This document shows, piece by piece, positions 36,173-46,401 of a stretch of DNA of 64,000 bases. The notes below the pieces were generated by a model. The model did no database searches and was not told the origin of the DNA. It saw only the letters and a program-made list of their open reading frames with translations. Origin of the DNA: Methanocorpusculum labreanum Z. Its GTDB lineage: Archaea; Halobacteriota; Methanomicrobia; Methanomicrobiales; Methanocorpusculaceae. The stretch is from NCBI RefSeq assembly GCF_000015765.1, contig NC_008942.1, positions 1,627,921 to 1,691,920 of the forward strand, in the 5' to 3' direction. Numbering within the stretch: position 1 is the first letter of the stretch; every line of letters begins with the position of its first letter. The position numbers and the translations under genes are program-made.

Positions 36173-37102
36173 ATGCTTAATAACTACAAAGGATGCCTTG
36201 TAGGATCAATCCTTGGTGACGCTCTCGGCATGCCGAGCGAGACGAACACCGCACGTTTTTCAACAGAACCCGCCTTTTCACGAGCATACAAAGGCCACCC
36301 GAATCATAATCTCCTCCCAGGTCAGTACACCGACGACGGCCAGCTGATCTTAATATCCTCGCGTATTCTTGCAGAAGGTTCCTGGGACAATACCAATTAT
36401 GCAAAAGAACTTCTCAGGACCTATACCTTACAGAAATTCAGATACCCTGACGGGACCACGTTTGCCGCATGCAAAAAAATGGAGAAAAGCGGAGACCTCA
36501 CCGGATCCGGCATCTATTCCGACAGTACCGGATGTATCGGACTCGCCGTTCCTTTTGCCCTCGCATTCAAAGACCGAAAAGAGATGGCAAAGGAGCTTTT
36601 GACCGCCTGCATGGTGACTCACACGCATCCTGGAGTCCATGCGGCCGTGATCGGATTCGCTCTTCTTTTGAACACGCTTCTCGAAACACATGATGTGGAA
36701 GCTGGTTTTACAGCACTTCAGACAGCAGCGGAAAATATGGACCCTCTGCTTGCAGGAAAGATCGCCAATGCCGTAAGAATTGAAAAAACGGGCATGCCCA
36801 CGGCGGATGCCGTGAGTATTATTGGAAACACCGCCTCCGTTTATCAGACGCTCCCCCTAGCGGTTTTCTTCTGCCGACGATATTATATTCCGCGTGAACT
36901 CCTTGGAATATCCTCCACCTGCGGCGGCAACGCCGACACGGTCTCACTTTTGTGCGGGGCATTTTGCGGGGCCAGATTCGGGATCTCGGCTCTTCCCGAG
37001 GATCTGATACCCCAATTGGAAAGGGTCGGCATCTTTGCTGATCTTGCAGAAAAACTCATGAACCGGGAGACAAAATCTCCGGACGAGGAGTCCGGGGAAT
37101 AA
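36173..37102 (+). CDS. ADP-ribosylglycohydrolase (DraG-like)
   Basis: The product is 309 residues. GDALGMPSE (15-23), YTDDGQ (~52) and GGNADTVS (~250) carry the acidic metal ligands of the ARH/DraG family, which removes ADP-ribose from proteins or nucleic acids. It diverges from Nop5 with a 34-base gap and lies just before argC; no partner ADP-ribosyltransferase is visible. Confidence 0.92.
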   Translation: MLNNYKGCLVGSILGDALGMPSETNTARFSTEPAFSRAYKGHPNHNLLPGQYTDDGQLILISSRILAEGSWDNTNYAKELLRTYTLQKFRYPDGTTFAACKKMEKSGDLTGSGIYSDSTGCIGLAVPFALAFKDRKEMAKELLTACMVTHTHPGVHAAVIGFALLLNTLLETHDVEAGFTALQTAAENMDPLLAGKIANAVRIEKTGMPTADAVSIIGNTASVYQTLPLAVFFCRRYYIPRELLGISSTCGGNADTVSLLCGAFCGARFGISALPEDLIPQLERVGIFADLAEKLMNRETKSPDEESGE

Positions 37103-37137
37103 CATCTTTAAACTAGTTGTAAACCAATAATTTACGT

Positions 37138-38130
37138 ATGGATATAGCGATTATCGGAGCATCCGGTTATGCCGGGGGCGACCTTATCAGACTGCTGCTG
37201 ACGCACAAGGAAGCAGACATAGTCTGTGCCACGTCACGGAAGCTGGCAGGCACCCCGGTAACCAAAGATCACATCCACCTGAAAAATCTCATTGACCTTG
37301 AGTACACAAATCCTGATGTCGAAAACATCGACGCAGATTTTGCTTTCCTCGCCGTTCCTCATACCGCTGCCATGCAGTATGCCGGAAAACTGAAAGAACG
37401 CGGCATCAAAACCGTTGATTTCTCTGCAGACTACCGCCTGCCAAGAGAGATCTATGAAAAGACCTACGGGGTGAAACATTCCGATTACTTCAAAGCACCG
37501 TACGGTATCCCCGAACTTCACCGAAATGAGGTGAAAAACGCAAGTTTTGTCGCAAACCCCGGCTGCTTTCCGACAGGGGCGACCCTTGCTGCAGCTCCGG
37601 TGGCAAAACTCGCACACACGATAATTTACGATTCAAAGAGCGGGGTTTCCGGAGCCGGCGACTCGATCTCGGAGACCACACACTTCCCAAATGTTGCTGA
37701 AAATATCCTTCCCTATAAAATAACAGCACACAGGCATCTGCCGGAGATGCGTCAGGAAGCGGCGTTCCTCGGATCGAAAGCAAATGTCTACTTCACCCCC
37801 CATCTCCTCCCGGCGATACGGGGGATCATAACAACTGCCCATATTCTCTTCAATGAACCAATGGAGCTGGAAATGATACAGAAACTCTATCAGGACTTCT
37901 ACAAAAACGAACCGTTCGTCCGACTTCAGCCTGCAAAACTCGGAGGAGTCAGAGGGTCGAACTTCTGCGACATCAACTTCGAGCTGGAAAATGACGGAAC
38001 AAGACTCGTCGCCGTATCGGCAATAGACAACCTTGTGAAAGGAGCCGCAGGTCAGGCGGTCCAGAATATGAACATCATGTGCGGATTCGATGAAGCCGAA
38101 GGCATTAGAATGCCGGGGATGTTCCCATGA
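37138..38130 (+). CDS. argC: N-acetyl-gamma-glutamyl-phosphate reductase
   Basis: The product is 330 residues. The NADP loop [14 protein letters not shown] is at residues ~7-20 and the catalytic Cys in NPGCFPTGA near 142. It is the third step of arginine synthesis. First in argC-argJ-argB, with an ATGA overlap to argJ; a 35-base upstream gap leaves room for only a short promoter. Confidence 0.97.
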   Translation: MDIAIIGASGYAGGDLIRLLLTHKEADIVCATSRKLAGTPVTKDHIHLKNLIDLEYTNPDVENIDADFAFLAVPHTAAMQYAGKLKERGIKTVDFSADYRLPREIYEKTYGVKHSDYFKAPYGIPELHRNEVKNASFVANPGCFPTGATLAAAPVAKLAHTIIYDSKSGVSGAGDSISETTHFPNVAENILPYKITAHRHLPEMRQEAAFLGSKANVYFTPHLLPAIRGIITTAHILFNEPMELEMIQKLYQDFYKNEPFVRLQPAKLGGVRGSNFCDINFELENDGTRLVAVSAIDNLVKGAAGQAVQNMNIMCGFDEAEGIRMPGMFP

Positions 38131-39290
38131 CGCAGGAATTTCAAAGCATCTGCGGTGTTGAAGGAGTCAACGCCTGGGGTATCAAAGAGGGAAAATACGG
38201 TCTTGCTCTCATCCAGGCCTCCGGAACCGGAGCTGCGGTCTTCACCAAAAACCGGGTACGTGCCCCTGTCGTCAATCTGATGGCTGAGCGGACCAAACGC
38301 GGAAAACTGTCGGGAGTCATCGTGAACTCCGGATGCGCCAATGCATACACCGGAAAGCAGGGCCTTGCCGATGCTGAAAAGATGGCAGGGATCGGAGCCG
38401 AGGTTCTTGGAATCAGCGAACTCGAGTGCGGGGTCGCCAGCACCGGAGTTATCGGACGATATCTCGATCTTGACCTGATCAGGAGACAGGCCAGAGACGT
38501 TGCCGGAAAACTCGCACACTCTCCCGAAGCGGAAATCGCGGCGGCCAAGGCGATCATGACGACCGACACGCGGCAAAAGCACGCGATCGTGCGCCGCGAG
38601 GGATTTACCGTCGCCGGCATTTGTAAAGGCTCCGGGATGATCGCCCCGAACATGGGGACGATGCTTTCTTTCGTCTACACCGATGCCGAGATCCCGGCAA
38701 AAAAGCTTCAGGACGCTCTGAAATCTGCAGTAAAACGGAGTCTGAACAGAGTTGTCGTAGACGGAGATGAGAGTACGAATGATTCGCTCTTCTGTACCGC
38801 AACCGGCGAAGCAGGACAGGTCCCGGCGACCGAGTTTTCCGAGGCTCTCGAGACGGTCTGCATCAGCCTTGCAAAGCAGATCGCGGCAGACGGAGAGGGA
38901 GCGACAAAGATGCTCGAGGTAAAAGTTCTCGGCTGCAAACGTGAACGCGACGCAGAAAAGATCGCAAAAACCGTCATCACTTCACCTCTCGTGAAAAGTG
39001 CCGTCTACGGGGAAGATCCAAACTGGGGCAGAGTTGTCTGTGCCGCAGGATATTCCGGCGTAGAGTTTACGGTCGAGGAGCTGTCTCTTTCGATCGGTGA
39101 AGGAGAAAGCGAGACTCCGTTAGTGAAGAACGGCGTCATCGTGGCCGACCTTGTACGGGCAAAATCTGCGATGGCCGGCGACCACGTGGTGTTCACCCTC
39201 ATGCTCGAGTCCGGCAGCAAACAGGCCACCGCGTGGGGCTGCGACCTCACAGAAAAATATGTGGAGATCAACGGGAAGTATACAACATGA
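38127..39290 (+). CDS. argJ: Glutamate N-acetyltransferase ArgJ
   Basis: The product is 387 residues. [16 protein letters not shown] (near 165-182) contains the Thr at which ArgJ cleaves itself and which serves as nucleophile. It transfers acetyl from ornithine to glutamate, closing the acetyl cycle. It lies between argC and argB with four-base overlaps. Confidence 0.97.
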   Translation: MTQEFQSICGVEGVNAWGIKEGKYGLALIQASGTGAAVFTKNRVRAPVVNLMAERTKRGKLSGVIVNSGCANAYTGKQGLADAEKMAGIGAEVLGISELECGVASTGVIGRYLDLDLIRRQARDVAGKLAHSPEAEIAAAKAIMTTDTRQKHAIVRREGFTVAGICKGSGMIAPNMGTMLSFVYTDAEIPAKKLQDALKSAVKRSLNRVVVDGDESTNDSLFCTATGEAGQVPATEFSEALETVCISLAKQIAADGEGATKMLEVKVLGCKRERDAEKIAKTVITSPLVKSAVYGEDPNWGRVVCAAGYSGVEFTVEELSLSIGEGESETPLVKNGVIVADLVRAKSAMAGDHVVFTLMLESGSKQATAWGCDLTEKYVEINGKYTT

Positions 39291-40174
39291 ATAATAGACA
39301 AAGCGTGCTAATGGAGGCACTTCCTTACATCCGGAAGTTCCATAAAAAAACTATTGTGATCAAACTCGGCGGACATGCCATGGTCGATTCGGCCATCATG
39401 AACTCGGTGGTTCAGGATGCGGTCCTTCTTCACTACGTTGGGATGCGTGTGGTCCTCGTCCACGGCGGCGGACCGGAGATCACGCTGAAGATGAAGGCGC
39501 TCGGGAAAGAAGCAAGGTTTGTCGGCGGTCTTCGCGTGACGGATGAAGAAACGCTCGAGATCGCCCAGATGGTCCTTGCCGGAAAGATCGGCAACATGAT
39601 CGTTTCCATGATCGCAAAGAATGGAGCAAAAGGCGTTGGGATTTCAGGAAACGACGGCGGTCTGGTCATCGCAGAGAAGACGCCGATCAGAAAAATGATG
39701 GTTGGAGACGAGGAAGTTGAAGTGGATCTCGGCTTTGTCGGCGACGTCAAGGAGATCAACTCGAACCTTCTCGAGACTCTGCTGGATGCCGGATATATCC
39801 CCGTGATCTCCCCGCTGGCTCTCGACCGGAAAGGAAACGACCTGAACATCAATGCCGACACGATGGCAGGCGAGATCGCCGTAGCCTTAAAGGCATTCAA
39901 ACTGATTTCCCTCACCGATGTAGACGGCGTTATGAACAAAGAGCGGACCGAGATCTTCCACAGACTCACGCTGAAAAATGTGGATGCCCTGATGTCTGAC
40001 GGAACGATCTCCGGCGGAATGATCCCGAAACTCGAGGCGAGCGTGAACGCGGTACGTCATGGTGTCGAAGGGGCACATATCCTGAACGGGAATTCCGAAC
40101 ATAACCTGCTGCTGGAACTTTTCACCAACGACGGCGTCGGGACGATGATCACGGCCTCGATGATCTCGTTATAA
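39287..40174 (+). CDS. argB: Acetylglutamate kinase
   Basis: The product is 295 residues. VIKLGGHAM (~23-31), [10 protein letters not shown] (~63) and GGMIPKLEA near 247 are the nucleotide- and substrate-binding motifs. ATG 39287 overlaps the argJ stop. Its stop is 26 bases before a gene-less repeat element. Confidence 0.97.
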   Translation: MNNRQSVLMEALPYIRKFHKKTIVIKLGGHAMVDSAIMNSVVQDAVLLHYVGMRVVLVHGGGPEITLKMKALGKEARFVGGLRVTDEETLEIAQMVLAGKIGNMIVSMIAKNGAKGVGISGNDGGLVIAEKTPIRKMMVGDEEVEVDLGFVGDVKEINSNLLETLLDAGYIPVISPLALDRKGNDLNINADTMAGEIAVALKAFKLISLTDVDGVMNKERTEIFHRLTLKNVDALMSDGTISGGMIPKLEASVNAVRHGVEGAHILNGNSEHNLLLELFTNDGVGTMITASMISL

Positions 40175-40200
40175 CCGAAAATACCCACTCTTTTTTTATA

Positions 40201-40634
40201 GGAGTTACGCGGAGTTGGGGCGGATCAAATTTGGGAAGGAGGTTGTTGGGTGTGGACACAAGAGATTATTTAACCGCGAATCTCCGCGAATTAACGCGAA
40301 TCGCATTTTTCTCGCACCGTCGTGCTCTGCTTCGGCTGATCGCCTACGCAGGAATCGCACGCCGTCTGGAAAAATGCTGGGAAAAACCCGCGTGCGGGTT
40401 TTTCTGTCGTTTCATTATTTTTTCATCGCACAAAGAGAGAAGAAAAAGGAGAGAAAAACCCGCACGCGGGTTTTTCTTATAGCATTTTTCAAGAGAGGGT
40501 GCGATTCCTGCGTAGGCGATCAGCCGAAGCAGAGCACCCGAACGTAAGGAAAATGCGATTCGCGTTAATTCGCGGAGATTCGCGGTTCTTTTATCTCATA
40601 CATCCACACTAATGCCTTACACGAAATCGAATTT
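40201..40634 (+). mobile_element. Gene-less paired-inverted-repeat element (site 4)
   Basis: The left end is GGAGTTACGCGG (40201-40212). Iterons are at 40275, 40285 and 40295, followed by the full arm to the hairpin AAAAACCCGCGTGCGGGTTTTT (~40383-40411). After a 40-bp AT-rich spacer comes the inverted arm (40453-40584) with iterons at 40558, 40568 and 40578. The right end CCTTACACGAAATCGAA is at 40616-40632. Arms match those of the GxxExxY element closely, but no gene is inside. Confidence 0.78.
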
Positions 40635-40708
40635 CGATGCATATTTATGACCTGCTGTCCTAGTTCTCAGTAATGGGTTTTATTTGTCCTATGACGCAGG
40701 AGAGATGT

Positions 40709-40834
40709 ATGGGCAAGCAGTGTAAATTCTGGCGTGCCGATGCGAAAATCGATAAAAAAGCCGATACCTTTTATGAGCTTAGTACAGGAGAATGTCTGTT
40801 TATCAAACTGGCGAACCATCTGCTGATGAAGTAG
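40709..40834 (+). CDS. 41-residue hypothetical protein
   Basis: ATG 40709 with ribosome site CAGGAGAG five bases upstream opens MGKQCKFWRADAKIDKKADT, then FYELSTGECLFIKLANHLLMK, ending TAG. Two Cys and an amphipathic C-terminus make it look like a genuine small protein. It is alone between the repeat element and the Cache-domain gene. Confidence 0.55.
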   Translation: MGKQCKFWRADAKIDKKADTFYELSTGECLFIKLANHLLMK

Positions 40835-40932
40835 ATTCAGCAGGTTTCATCATCATCTCTTTTGCGGATTCAGCTTATCAAGCGTGGATTTCGATAATGA
40901 ACGTTTAAAAAAGAAGGAGGGGGATAAGCCCC

Positions 40933-42636
40933 TTATTCGAGGATCAGCATACTGCCGAAATACGTTGCATCGTCTGCAGGTTCCACGTAGATCAGGACAT
41001 AGGTTTCCTGCATCGTCTCCGGAGTCCAGACCTTGCTGTACATCAGTCCGCCGCCTTCCTGGGACAAAGAGATGACCTCGCGCATGACCGACATGCCGTA
41101 CGAATTGCTCATACTCAGCTGATTCGTGCCCACAAGAGAGTGATCAAGCGCGTATGCCAGCATCGTGCCGTCTTCCGTAATTGCAAACGGATACAGTCCT
41201 TCCTGCCCATTCAGTTCACTCTTTGGATCATTGATCATATCCAGAACGGCAGGGATTCCTTCAACGATCGTGAGATAATCCATGCCCCGCACCTGACGGA
41301 CAAGGTCCTCGCGTTTTTGCCAGTCGATATAGAACGTGTCGGAAAACGGCTGGTCCTCAAGATAGATGCCCGAGCCGATGAACCATGTGTCATCAACGGC
41401 CATCACGTAGGAAAGCTTCAGTTCGCTCGCGAAATTGTCGAACGGGTTTTCATACAGGTAAAGCACAAACCCGCCGCCAAGATTTGCCCGGGCGGTCATG
41501 CGCTGAATATACTTTATCCCGGTTGTATCCTGGAGATACCAGCGGTTTTCCCCTACCAGATCCGGCTGATACGGCAGAGACAGAACGGTTCCGTTCATAT
41601 CATAGGCAAAAATATACAGCTCTCCGTCGATGAACTCTCCCTTAGGATCATTAAACGCGGAGAGAGCAGCGGTCTTACCCATTTTATTCGCATACACATA
41701 TGCATTCTCGACAAATGCCTTCAGCTCCTCGACGGTGACACTGGACCCGTCGGGTCCCGTACTCTTTGGAACGTTATCGGTAAGAACGACACGCCACTCC
41801 TTGCCGCATCCGAGATCCACCGTATTCCAAACTGCATTTATCTGGGCTTTTTCGCCTCTGGATGTGTCATAGAAGGGATAGGAGATGTTTCCGGATGTGG
41901 TCGTCAAAACGGCGTTCACCATATTCTGAAGTTCCGGGGTCTGATATTCCGGATCATCCGTCAGATACTTTCCAATCTCCACGGCATTTTCATCGTAGAA
42001 CTTCAACCCTGTGGTATGCATGGCCCACAAAGTGTACCCGTATTCGTTTTTGAGATATTCAGTCAGTCCGGAGAATAAACTGTCTATATCATAGGAGAGT
42101 CTAAGGACACCGTCATACTCGCCGTTTTCATCATAGACGGGTGTGATGATCATAAGTCCGCGGTCCCCATCCTGATACTGGTAGAAATCCGAGACCACAC
42201 AGCAGGGACCTGCGGCTTCAAGCACCTCCACCGGATAATTGAGTCGGGATTTTGTTTCGCCCGGAACCCACCATGGATCAAGGTATCTGGTCGTGGTGAT
42301 CAACGTATTGTTTTTGTCGAATCTGCCTATCTCGATCGAGAGCGGGATCTCGCTTCTGAGTTTATATAACGCAAGCGTCACTGCCGGATCATCTGCCGGG
42401 ATTCCGTCCAGTTCACGGGCAGTATTCCACAAAGAAGAAGTGACCTCATCCATCTCATCTTCAACGGTATTGATCACCGGAAGAAGAGCATCGTTCATGT
42501 CGATTACCTGCTCATCGGAAACGGACTGTTGAGTAGATGATTCTGGAATTATGCAGCCGGCAGCACATACACAGAGTATTGTGAAACCCAGGAGGGATAT
42601 TATTGAAAATGCATGTCTGAACAAGCTTATCACCAC
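40933..42636 (-). CDS. Cache-domain lipoprotein
   Basis: The product is 567 residues. The N-terminal hydrophobic segment ends in LCVCAAGC, a lipobox-like site, so it is probably anchored outside the membrane. Two Cache-type sensor modules follow (about residues 60-280 and 310-560; the second includes YVYANKMGKTAALSAFNDPK and SYVMAVDDTWFIGSGIY). No kinase, HAMP or methyl-accepting domain is present, so it is a stand-alone binding protein; the ligand is unknown. Confidence 0.8.
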   Translation of the reverse strand: MVISLFRHAFSIISLLGFTILCVCAAGCIIPESSTQQSVSDEQVIDMNDALLPVINTVEDEMDEVTSSLWNTARELDGIPADDPAVTLALYKLRSEIPLSIEIGRFDKNNTLITTTRYLDPWWVPGETKSRLNYPVEVLEAAGPCCVVSDFYQYQDGDRGLMIITPVYDENGEYDGVLRLSYDIDSLFSGLTEYLKNEYGYTLWAMHTTGLKFYDENAVEIGKYLTDDPEYQTPELQNMVNAVLTTTSGNISYPFYDTSRGEKAQINAVWNTVDLGCGKEWRVVLTDNVPKSTGPDGSSVTVEELKAFVENAYVYANKMGKTAALSAFNDPKGEFIDGELYIFAYDMNGTVLSLPYQPDLVGENRWYLQDTTGIKYIQRMTARANLGGGFVLYLYENPFDNFASELKLSYVMAVDDTWFIGSGIYLEDQPFSDTFYIDWQKREDLVRQVRGMDYLTIVEGIPAVLDMINDPKSELNGQEGLYPFAITEDGTMLAYALDHSLVGTNQLSMSNSYGMSVMREVISLSQEGGGLMYSKVWTPETMQETYVLIYVEPADDATYFGSMLILE

Positions 42637-42879
42637 TATTCATATATTCATATGGATGTGCAGTAATTATAGTTAATCATTAAGGAATGTGGATAGTTAC
42701 TCAATTTCAGCATGAATAACCATGATAATTGTTCGAAAACAATCTATTCTTGAAAAAATCAAATAATTATGGATATCCAGCAAATTCTCTGAAAATCCAC
42801 TTTTTTTCCAAAACAGCGGGAATTCCAATATGAATAGCAGCTCAACAGAGAATAATCATAAGAAAAATTGATGGTTATA
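42637..42879. other. Gene-free AT-rich gap
   Basis: No gene is seen. ATTCATATATTCATATGG at 42638-42655, just before the Cache-gene start, may hold its TATA box on the minus strand. Confidence 0.4.
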
Positions 42880-43605
42880 TTATTTTGCGCAATCAATACT
42901 CTTTTTCAGCCAGTTTCTAAAAGATCCCAGTTGTTCTTCCGTATGGAAATAATGTTCTGCCCCTTTCGCGACGTCAAGGACTGCTGAGTTTTTCTCTGCA
43001 AAAGCGGACACTTCATCAAAAGGAATCATATCATCATGTTCCCCGTAGAGTATCCGTGTCGGTACATTCCAGGAACCGATTGGGTGCGTTTTCACATAAC
43101 AGTAGTAATCCCAGTAAAGCGTTATGCCGATCGGCAGCACGATCTCCTGTTTTTCTTCCAGCGTTTTCTCTGAAATATGGAAACTCGTCATCAGACCGTC
43201 GATGATCCGCTCCATATCGACCAGAGGCGAGAGAAACAGGCTTTTTTCGATCGGCATGCCGGAATAGGCCAACAGGCCGAAATAAACACCCATGCTGCAG
43301 CCGAAAAAACTGATATGATTAGTGATAGACCTGGCATACTGATACACCGCCGTAAGATCGCTTACGCAAGGATCCGGTTTGCAGAGATACGGCTCGTTTG
43401 ACCGGTCACCGTGTTCCGGAAGATCGAAACTCAGGACCTGATAGCCCTTTTCGACCGCTTCCTCTGCAAAAACCGCGATGACGTCATCCTCTTTATTCGA
43501 CATACTGCCGTGCACGGCAATATAGAGCTTTCCCGTATTTTCCCCCCACAAAATTGCCGGGATCCTGATGTTTTCATTCTGTATAGTGACGGATTTTTGT
43601 AACAT
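42880..43605 (-). CDS. Alpha/beta hydrolase
   Basis: The product is 241 residues. VHGSMSNKED forms the oxyanion-hole region, GCSMG (near residue 103) the nucleophile elbow, EHDDMIP the acid region and AEHYFHTEEQ the terminal His. It is related to serine-active esterase-like proteins; substrate unknown. The TATA-like GATATATCAAAT (~43630) precedes it. Confidence 0.88.
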   Translation of the reverse strand: MLQKSVTIQNENIRIPAILWGENTGKLYIAVHGSMSNKEDDVIAVFAEEAVEKGYQVLSFDLPEHGDRSNEPYLCKPDPCVSDLTAVYQYARSITNHISFFGCSMGVYFGLLAYSGMPIEKSLFLSPLVDMERIIDGLMTSFHISEKTLEEKQEIVLPIGITLYWDYYCYVKTHPIGSWNVPTRILYGEHDDMIPFDEVSAFAEKNSAVLDVAKGAEHYFHTEEQLGSFRNWLKKSIDCAK

Positions 43606-43735
43606 ATAATCGCCTGCCTAAAATATTTGATATATCTATCTGTACGATTTTCAATGTAAAATACATCCACGTTTTGCGTGGAGAGGCAGAGACGCAGAAA
43701 AGGATCGACAAGGATTCTGAAAAAAAGAGAGAAGC

Positions 43736-44317
43736 TTATACCGCTTCTTTTCCGAGATTGAATGCCTTCTCGTTAATCTGGACGGTCTTTGGCGGAACAT
43801 TGCGGCGAACCGCTTCGGATAAGGATTCTGCTGCAAGCGGGAGATTGTGTGAAGCAGCACCAAGCAGAACGATGTTTGCCGCAAGGGGATTTCCTGCCTC
43901 GGCAGCAATACTCGTCGCATCCACGAGAATCACCTTAGCCGAACCTGCTTTCAGCTCGGCCTCGACATCTTCGATTTTCGGGACGGACTGTTTTGCAGAA
44001 AAGACCGAGGTCGGGACTACGATCTCGCGGTTCACGATCATCACGCCGTCGGGTTTGAGGAAGTGCCGATAGCGAACTGCCTCAAGAACATCGAAGGCAA
44101 TCAGAAGATCAGCGGTGCCCGGAGCGATCAGAGAGCCGAATTTTCCGTCGATACGGATGTGTGTTTCCACCGAGCCGCCGCGCTGGGACATGCCGTGCGT
44201 TTCGGCCCCACGGACATGACGACCCTCGATCACACAGGCATCGCCCAGAACATTCGAGGCAAGGATCGTTCCCTGTCCGCCGATACCGACGATCAGAACA
44301 TCAAAACTCTTCTTCAT
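43736..44317 (-). CDS. iorB: Indolepyruvate ferredoxin oxidoreductase beta subunit
   Basis: The product is 193 residues. VGIGGQGTILASNVLGDACV, then VRGAETHGMSQRGGSVETHI, are the gamma/delta-type POR-family motifs of IorB. With IorA it oxidises aryl pyruvates to aryl acetyl-CoA (or reverses this in methanogens), using ferredoxin. The start at 44317 overlaps the iorA stop (ATGA). Confidence 0.95.
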   Translation of the reverse strand: MKKSFDVLIVGIGGQGTILASNVLGDACVIEGRHVRGAETHGMSQRGGSVETHIRIDGKFGSLIAPGTADLLIAFDVLEAVRYRHFLKPDGVMIVNREIVVPTSVFSAKQSVPKIEDVEAELKAGSAKVILVDATSIAAEAGNPLAANIVLLGAASHNLPLAAESLSEAVRRNVPPKTVQINEKAFNLGKEAV

Positions 44318-46098
44318 TGTCTCGCACCTCCTCGGTGGATCGCGCCGGTTGGACAGATATCCGCACAGACGCCGCAGCCGGTACAAAGAGCGGTGATCTT
44401 GGCAGCGCCGGTCTCATCGGTCTCGATCGCCGGGCATCCATACCTCAGGCATGCCCCGCATTTCGTACAAGCTTCTGCATCCACGACATACCGGTTTCTT
44501 TTGATCCCGAGCCGTTTGTTCATGATAACGCAGGGCTGTTTGGCGATGATGACCTTGACGCCGGGTTTTTCCTTTGCTTCCCGGAGAGTGGCAAGAAGAT
44601 AGGTCAGATCATATGGATCGACCGATTCAACATACGCGACACCACAGGCTCTCGCAAGTTCTTCGAGCGAGATCTTCGGCGACTCCTCACCGGTCGCGGT
44701 CAGACCGGTGTTCGGATTGGGCTGGTGACCGGTCATTGCGGTGATCCGGTTATCCAGAATGATCACGATCTGGTTCGTATTATTGTACACCGCGTTGATA
44801 AGACCGTTCACACCCGTGTGGAGGAAAGTCGAGTCGCCTATCGTGGAGACCACGTCAGTTCCCGGGCAGGAGTGGGCGATTCCCGAGCCGACCGTGATCG
44901 AAGCACCCATACAGATCGTCGTGTCGACCGCGCCGAGCTGGAGACCGAGCGTATAACAGCCGATGTCGGATGGGAATACACCGTCTTTGAAGACCTTTTT
45001 CATTGCGTAGAAGACCGAGCGGTGGAGACATCCCGCACAGAGAATCGGCGGACGGACCGCGACCTGGGTCACTTCCGGCGGGACCGGGTAGGTGTTTTTC
45101 GCAAAACCTGCCTTTTCAAATGCTCCGGCGATCAGTTCAGGGGAGTATTCTCCCTCGTGAGGCAGATAGCCGTCGAGTTTTCCGTGAACGACCGTCGAGG
45201 ATGCGGCCTGGAGTGCCGCTTCTTCGATGACCGGCATAAGCTCTTCCACAACGAGAACCTCGGTGTGTTTTGCAAGGATCTCCGCAAGCCAGTTCCGGTC
45301 GATCGGATATGCGCTGATTTTGATGAACGAAACGTCATCAGGGATGATCTCCTCGACATAGGAGATGGAGATGCCTCCGGCGATGACGGCCTTTTTCCCG
45401 CGGATCTCTGCAGAGTTGAGACCTGCCTCCACCAGATATTTTGCGACCTCGGGTTGTTTTTTCGTGAGGGCGACATGCAGCGGACGGGTGTGTGCCGGGA
45501 TCACGACGTACTGTTTCGGATTTTTGACAAACTCGCCTTTCCGGGGCGAGGGCGAAGGCTCGCCGAGACGGACATCCCCTTTCGAGTGGCAGATCCTTGT
45601 CGTTGGACGAAGAAGAACGGGAAGCGCGAACTTTTCGGAGAGTTCGAACGCAGACTTGGCAAAGTCATGCGCTTCCTGGGCGGAAGAGGGATCCAGGCAC
45701 GGGATCTGAGCAAACTTCGCGTACATCCTCGAGTCCTGTTCGTTCTGAGAACTGTGCGCGAACGGGTCGTCGGCTGAAAGAACGACGAAGCCGCCTTTCG
45801 TCCCGGTGTAGGACGAGGTCATAAGGGGATCGGCCGCAACGTTCAGACCGACGTGCTTCATGGTGACGATCGACCGAAGGCCGCACCAGCTTGCGGCCAG
45901 AGCATTTTCGAACGCGACTTTTTCGTTAACTGACCATTCTAAGTAGTACCAGGGGTTTTTTTCGGCACGCAGTCGGTCAACAACCTCGGATGACGGGGTC
46001 CCGGGATACCCGGAAACAAAGTCGATGCCCGCTTCGAGACAAGCATGGGCGATAGCGTCGTTTCCAAGGAGGTATTTCTTGGGTGTCTCTTCTGCCAT
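44314..46098 (-). CDS. iorA: Indolepyruvate ferredoxin oxidoreductase alpha subunit
   Basis: The product is 594 residues. The N-terminal SGYPGTPSSEVVD region and the TPP-binding GDSTFLHTGVNGLINAVYNN, then ITAMTGHQPNP, define IorA. Two C-terminal [4Fe-4S] motifs, CTKCGACLRYGC and CTGCGVCADIC, end the protein. It forms an operon with iorB. Confidence 0.96.
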   Translation of the reverse strand: MAEETPKKYLLGNDAIAHACLEAGIDFVSGYPGTPSSEVVDRLRAEKNPWYYLEWSVNEKVAFENALAASWCGLRSIVTMKHVGLNVAADPLMTSSYTGTKGGFVVLSADDPFAHSSQNEQDSRMYAKFAQIPCLDPSSAQEAHDFAKSAFELSEKFALPVLLRPTTRICHSKGDVRLGEPSPSPRKGEFVKNPKQYVVIPAHTRPLHVALTKKQPEVAKYLVEAGLNSAEIRGKKAVIAGGISISYVEEIIPDDVSFIKISAYPIDRNWLAEILAKHTEVLVVEELMPVIEEAALQAASSTVVHGKLDGYLPHEGEYSPELIAGAFEKAGFAKNTYPVPPEVTQVAVRPPILCAGCLHRSVFYAMKKVFKDGVFPSDIGCYTLGLQLGAVDTTICMGASITVGSGIAHSCPGTDVVSTIGDSTFLHTGVNGLINAVYNNTNQIVIILDNRITAMTGHQPNPNTGLTATGEESPKISLEELARACGVAYVESVDPYDLTYLLATLREAKEKPGVKVIIAKQPCVIMNKRLGIKRNRYVVDAEACTKCGACLRYGCPAIETDETGAAKITALCTGCGVCADICPTGAIHRGGARQ

Positions 46099-46165
46099 AT
46101 CTCCATAATGTTTGGCATGATAAGAGAATAAGCCTACGTCAAAGGCAGGAAATGAATTTCAGAAC

Positions 46166-46175
46166 ATATTTATAC
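46166..46175 (+). promoter_or_regulatory. TATA box of tRNA-Ile
   Basis: ATATTTATAC is centred ~34 bases before the tRNA 5' end. Confidence 0.55.
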
Positions 46176-46204
46176 GGCCACATCCTATGTAGTAAGGTAA
46201 AAGG

Positions 46205-46278
46205 GGGCCCGTAGCATAGCTAGGTGGTGCGCCCGGCTGATAACCGGGAGGTCATGAGTTCGAATCTCATCGGGCCCA
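46205..46278 (+). tRNA. tRNA-Ile (GAT anticodon)
   Basis: The acceptor stem GGGCCCG pairs with CGGGCCC, discriminator A at 46278. The anticodon stem CCCGG/CCGGG holds CTGATAA (anticodon GAT), and ATGAG-TTCGAAT-CTCAT forms the T arm. No intron; CCA is not encoded. Confidence 0.97.
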
Positions 46279-46401
46279 CTGTTTTTCTGATTTTTGTATT
46301 TTATCATAAAATGTATCTTCCATCATTTTCGGTTTGACAAAGAGCATGCGCTTTTCTGAAATGCTGCGGAAAAAGAGAACAGGTTTTGGTTTTGACTGAG
46401 T

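Noticed and set aside
40201-40634. Bacterial-type insertion sequence
   Set aside because: No transposase frame is present in any of the four elements, and no target duplication could be seen by eye.
44161-45777. 538-codon open frame on the plus strand
   Set aside because: It lies antisense to iorA over its whole length; its composition (Arg/Asp/His-rich) is a mirror of iorA codons and it has no family features.
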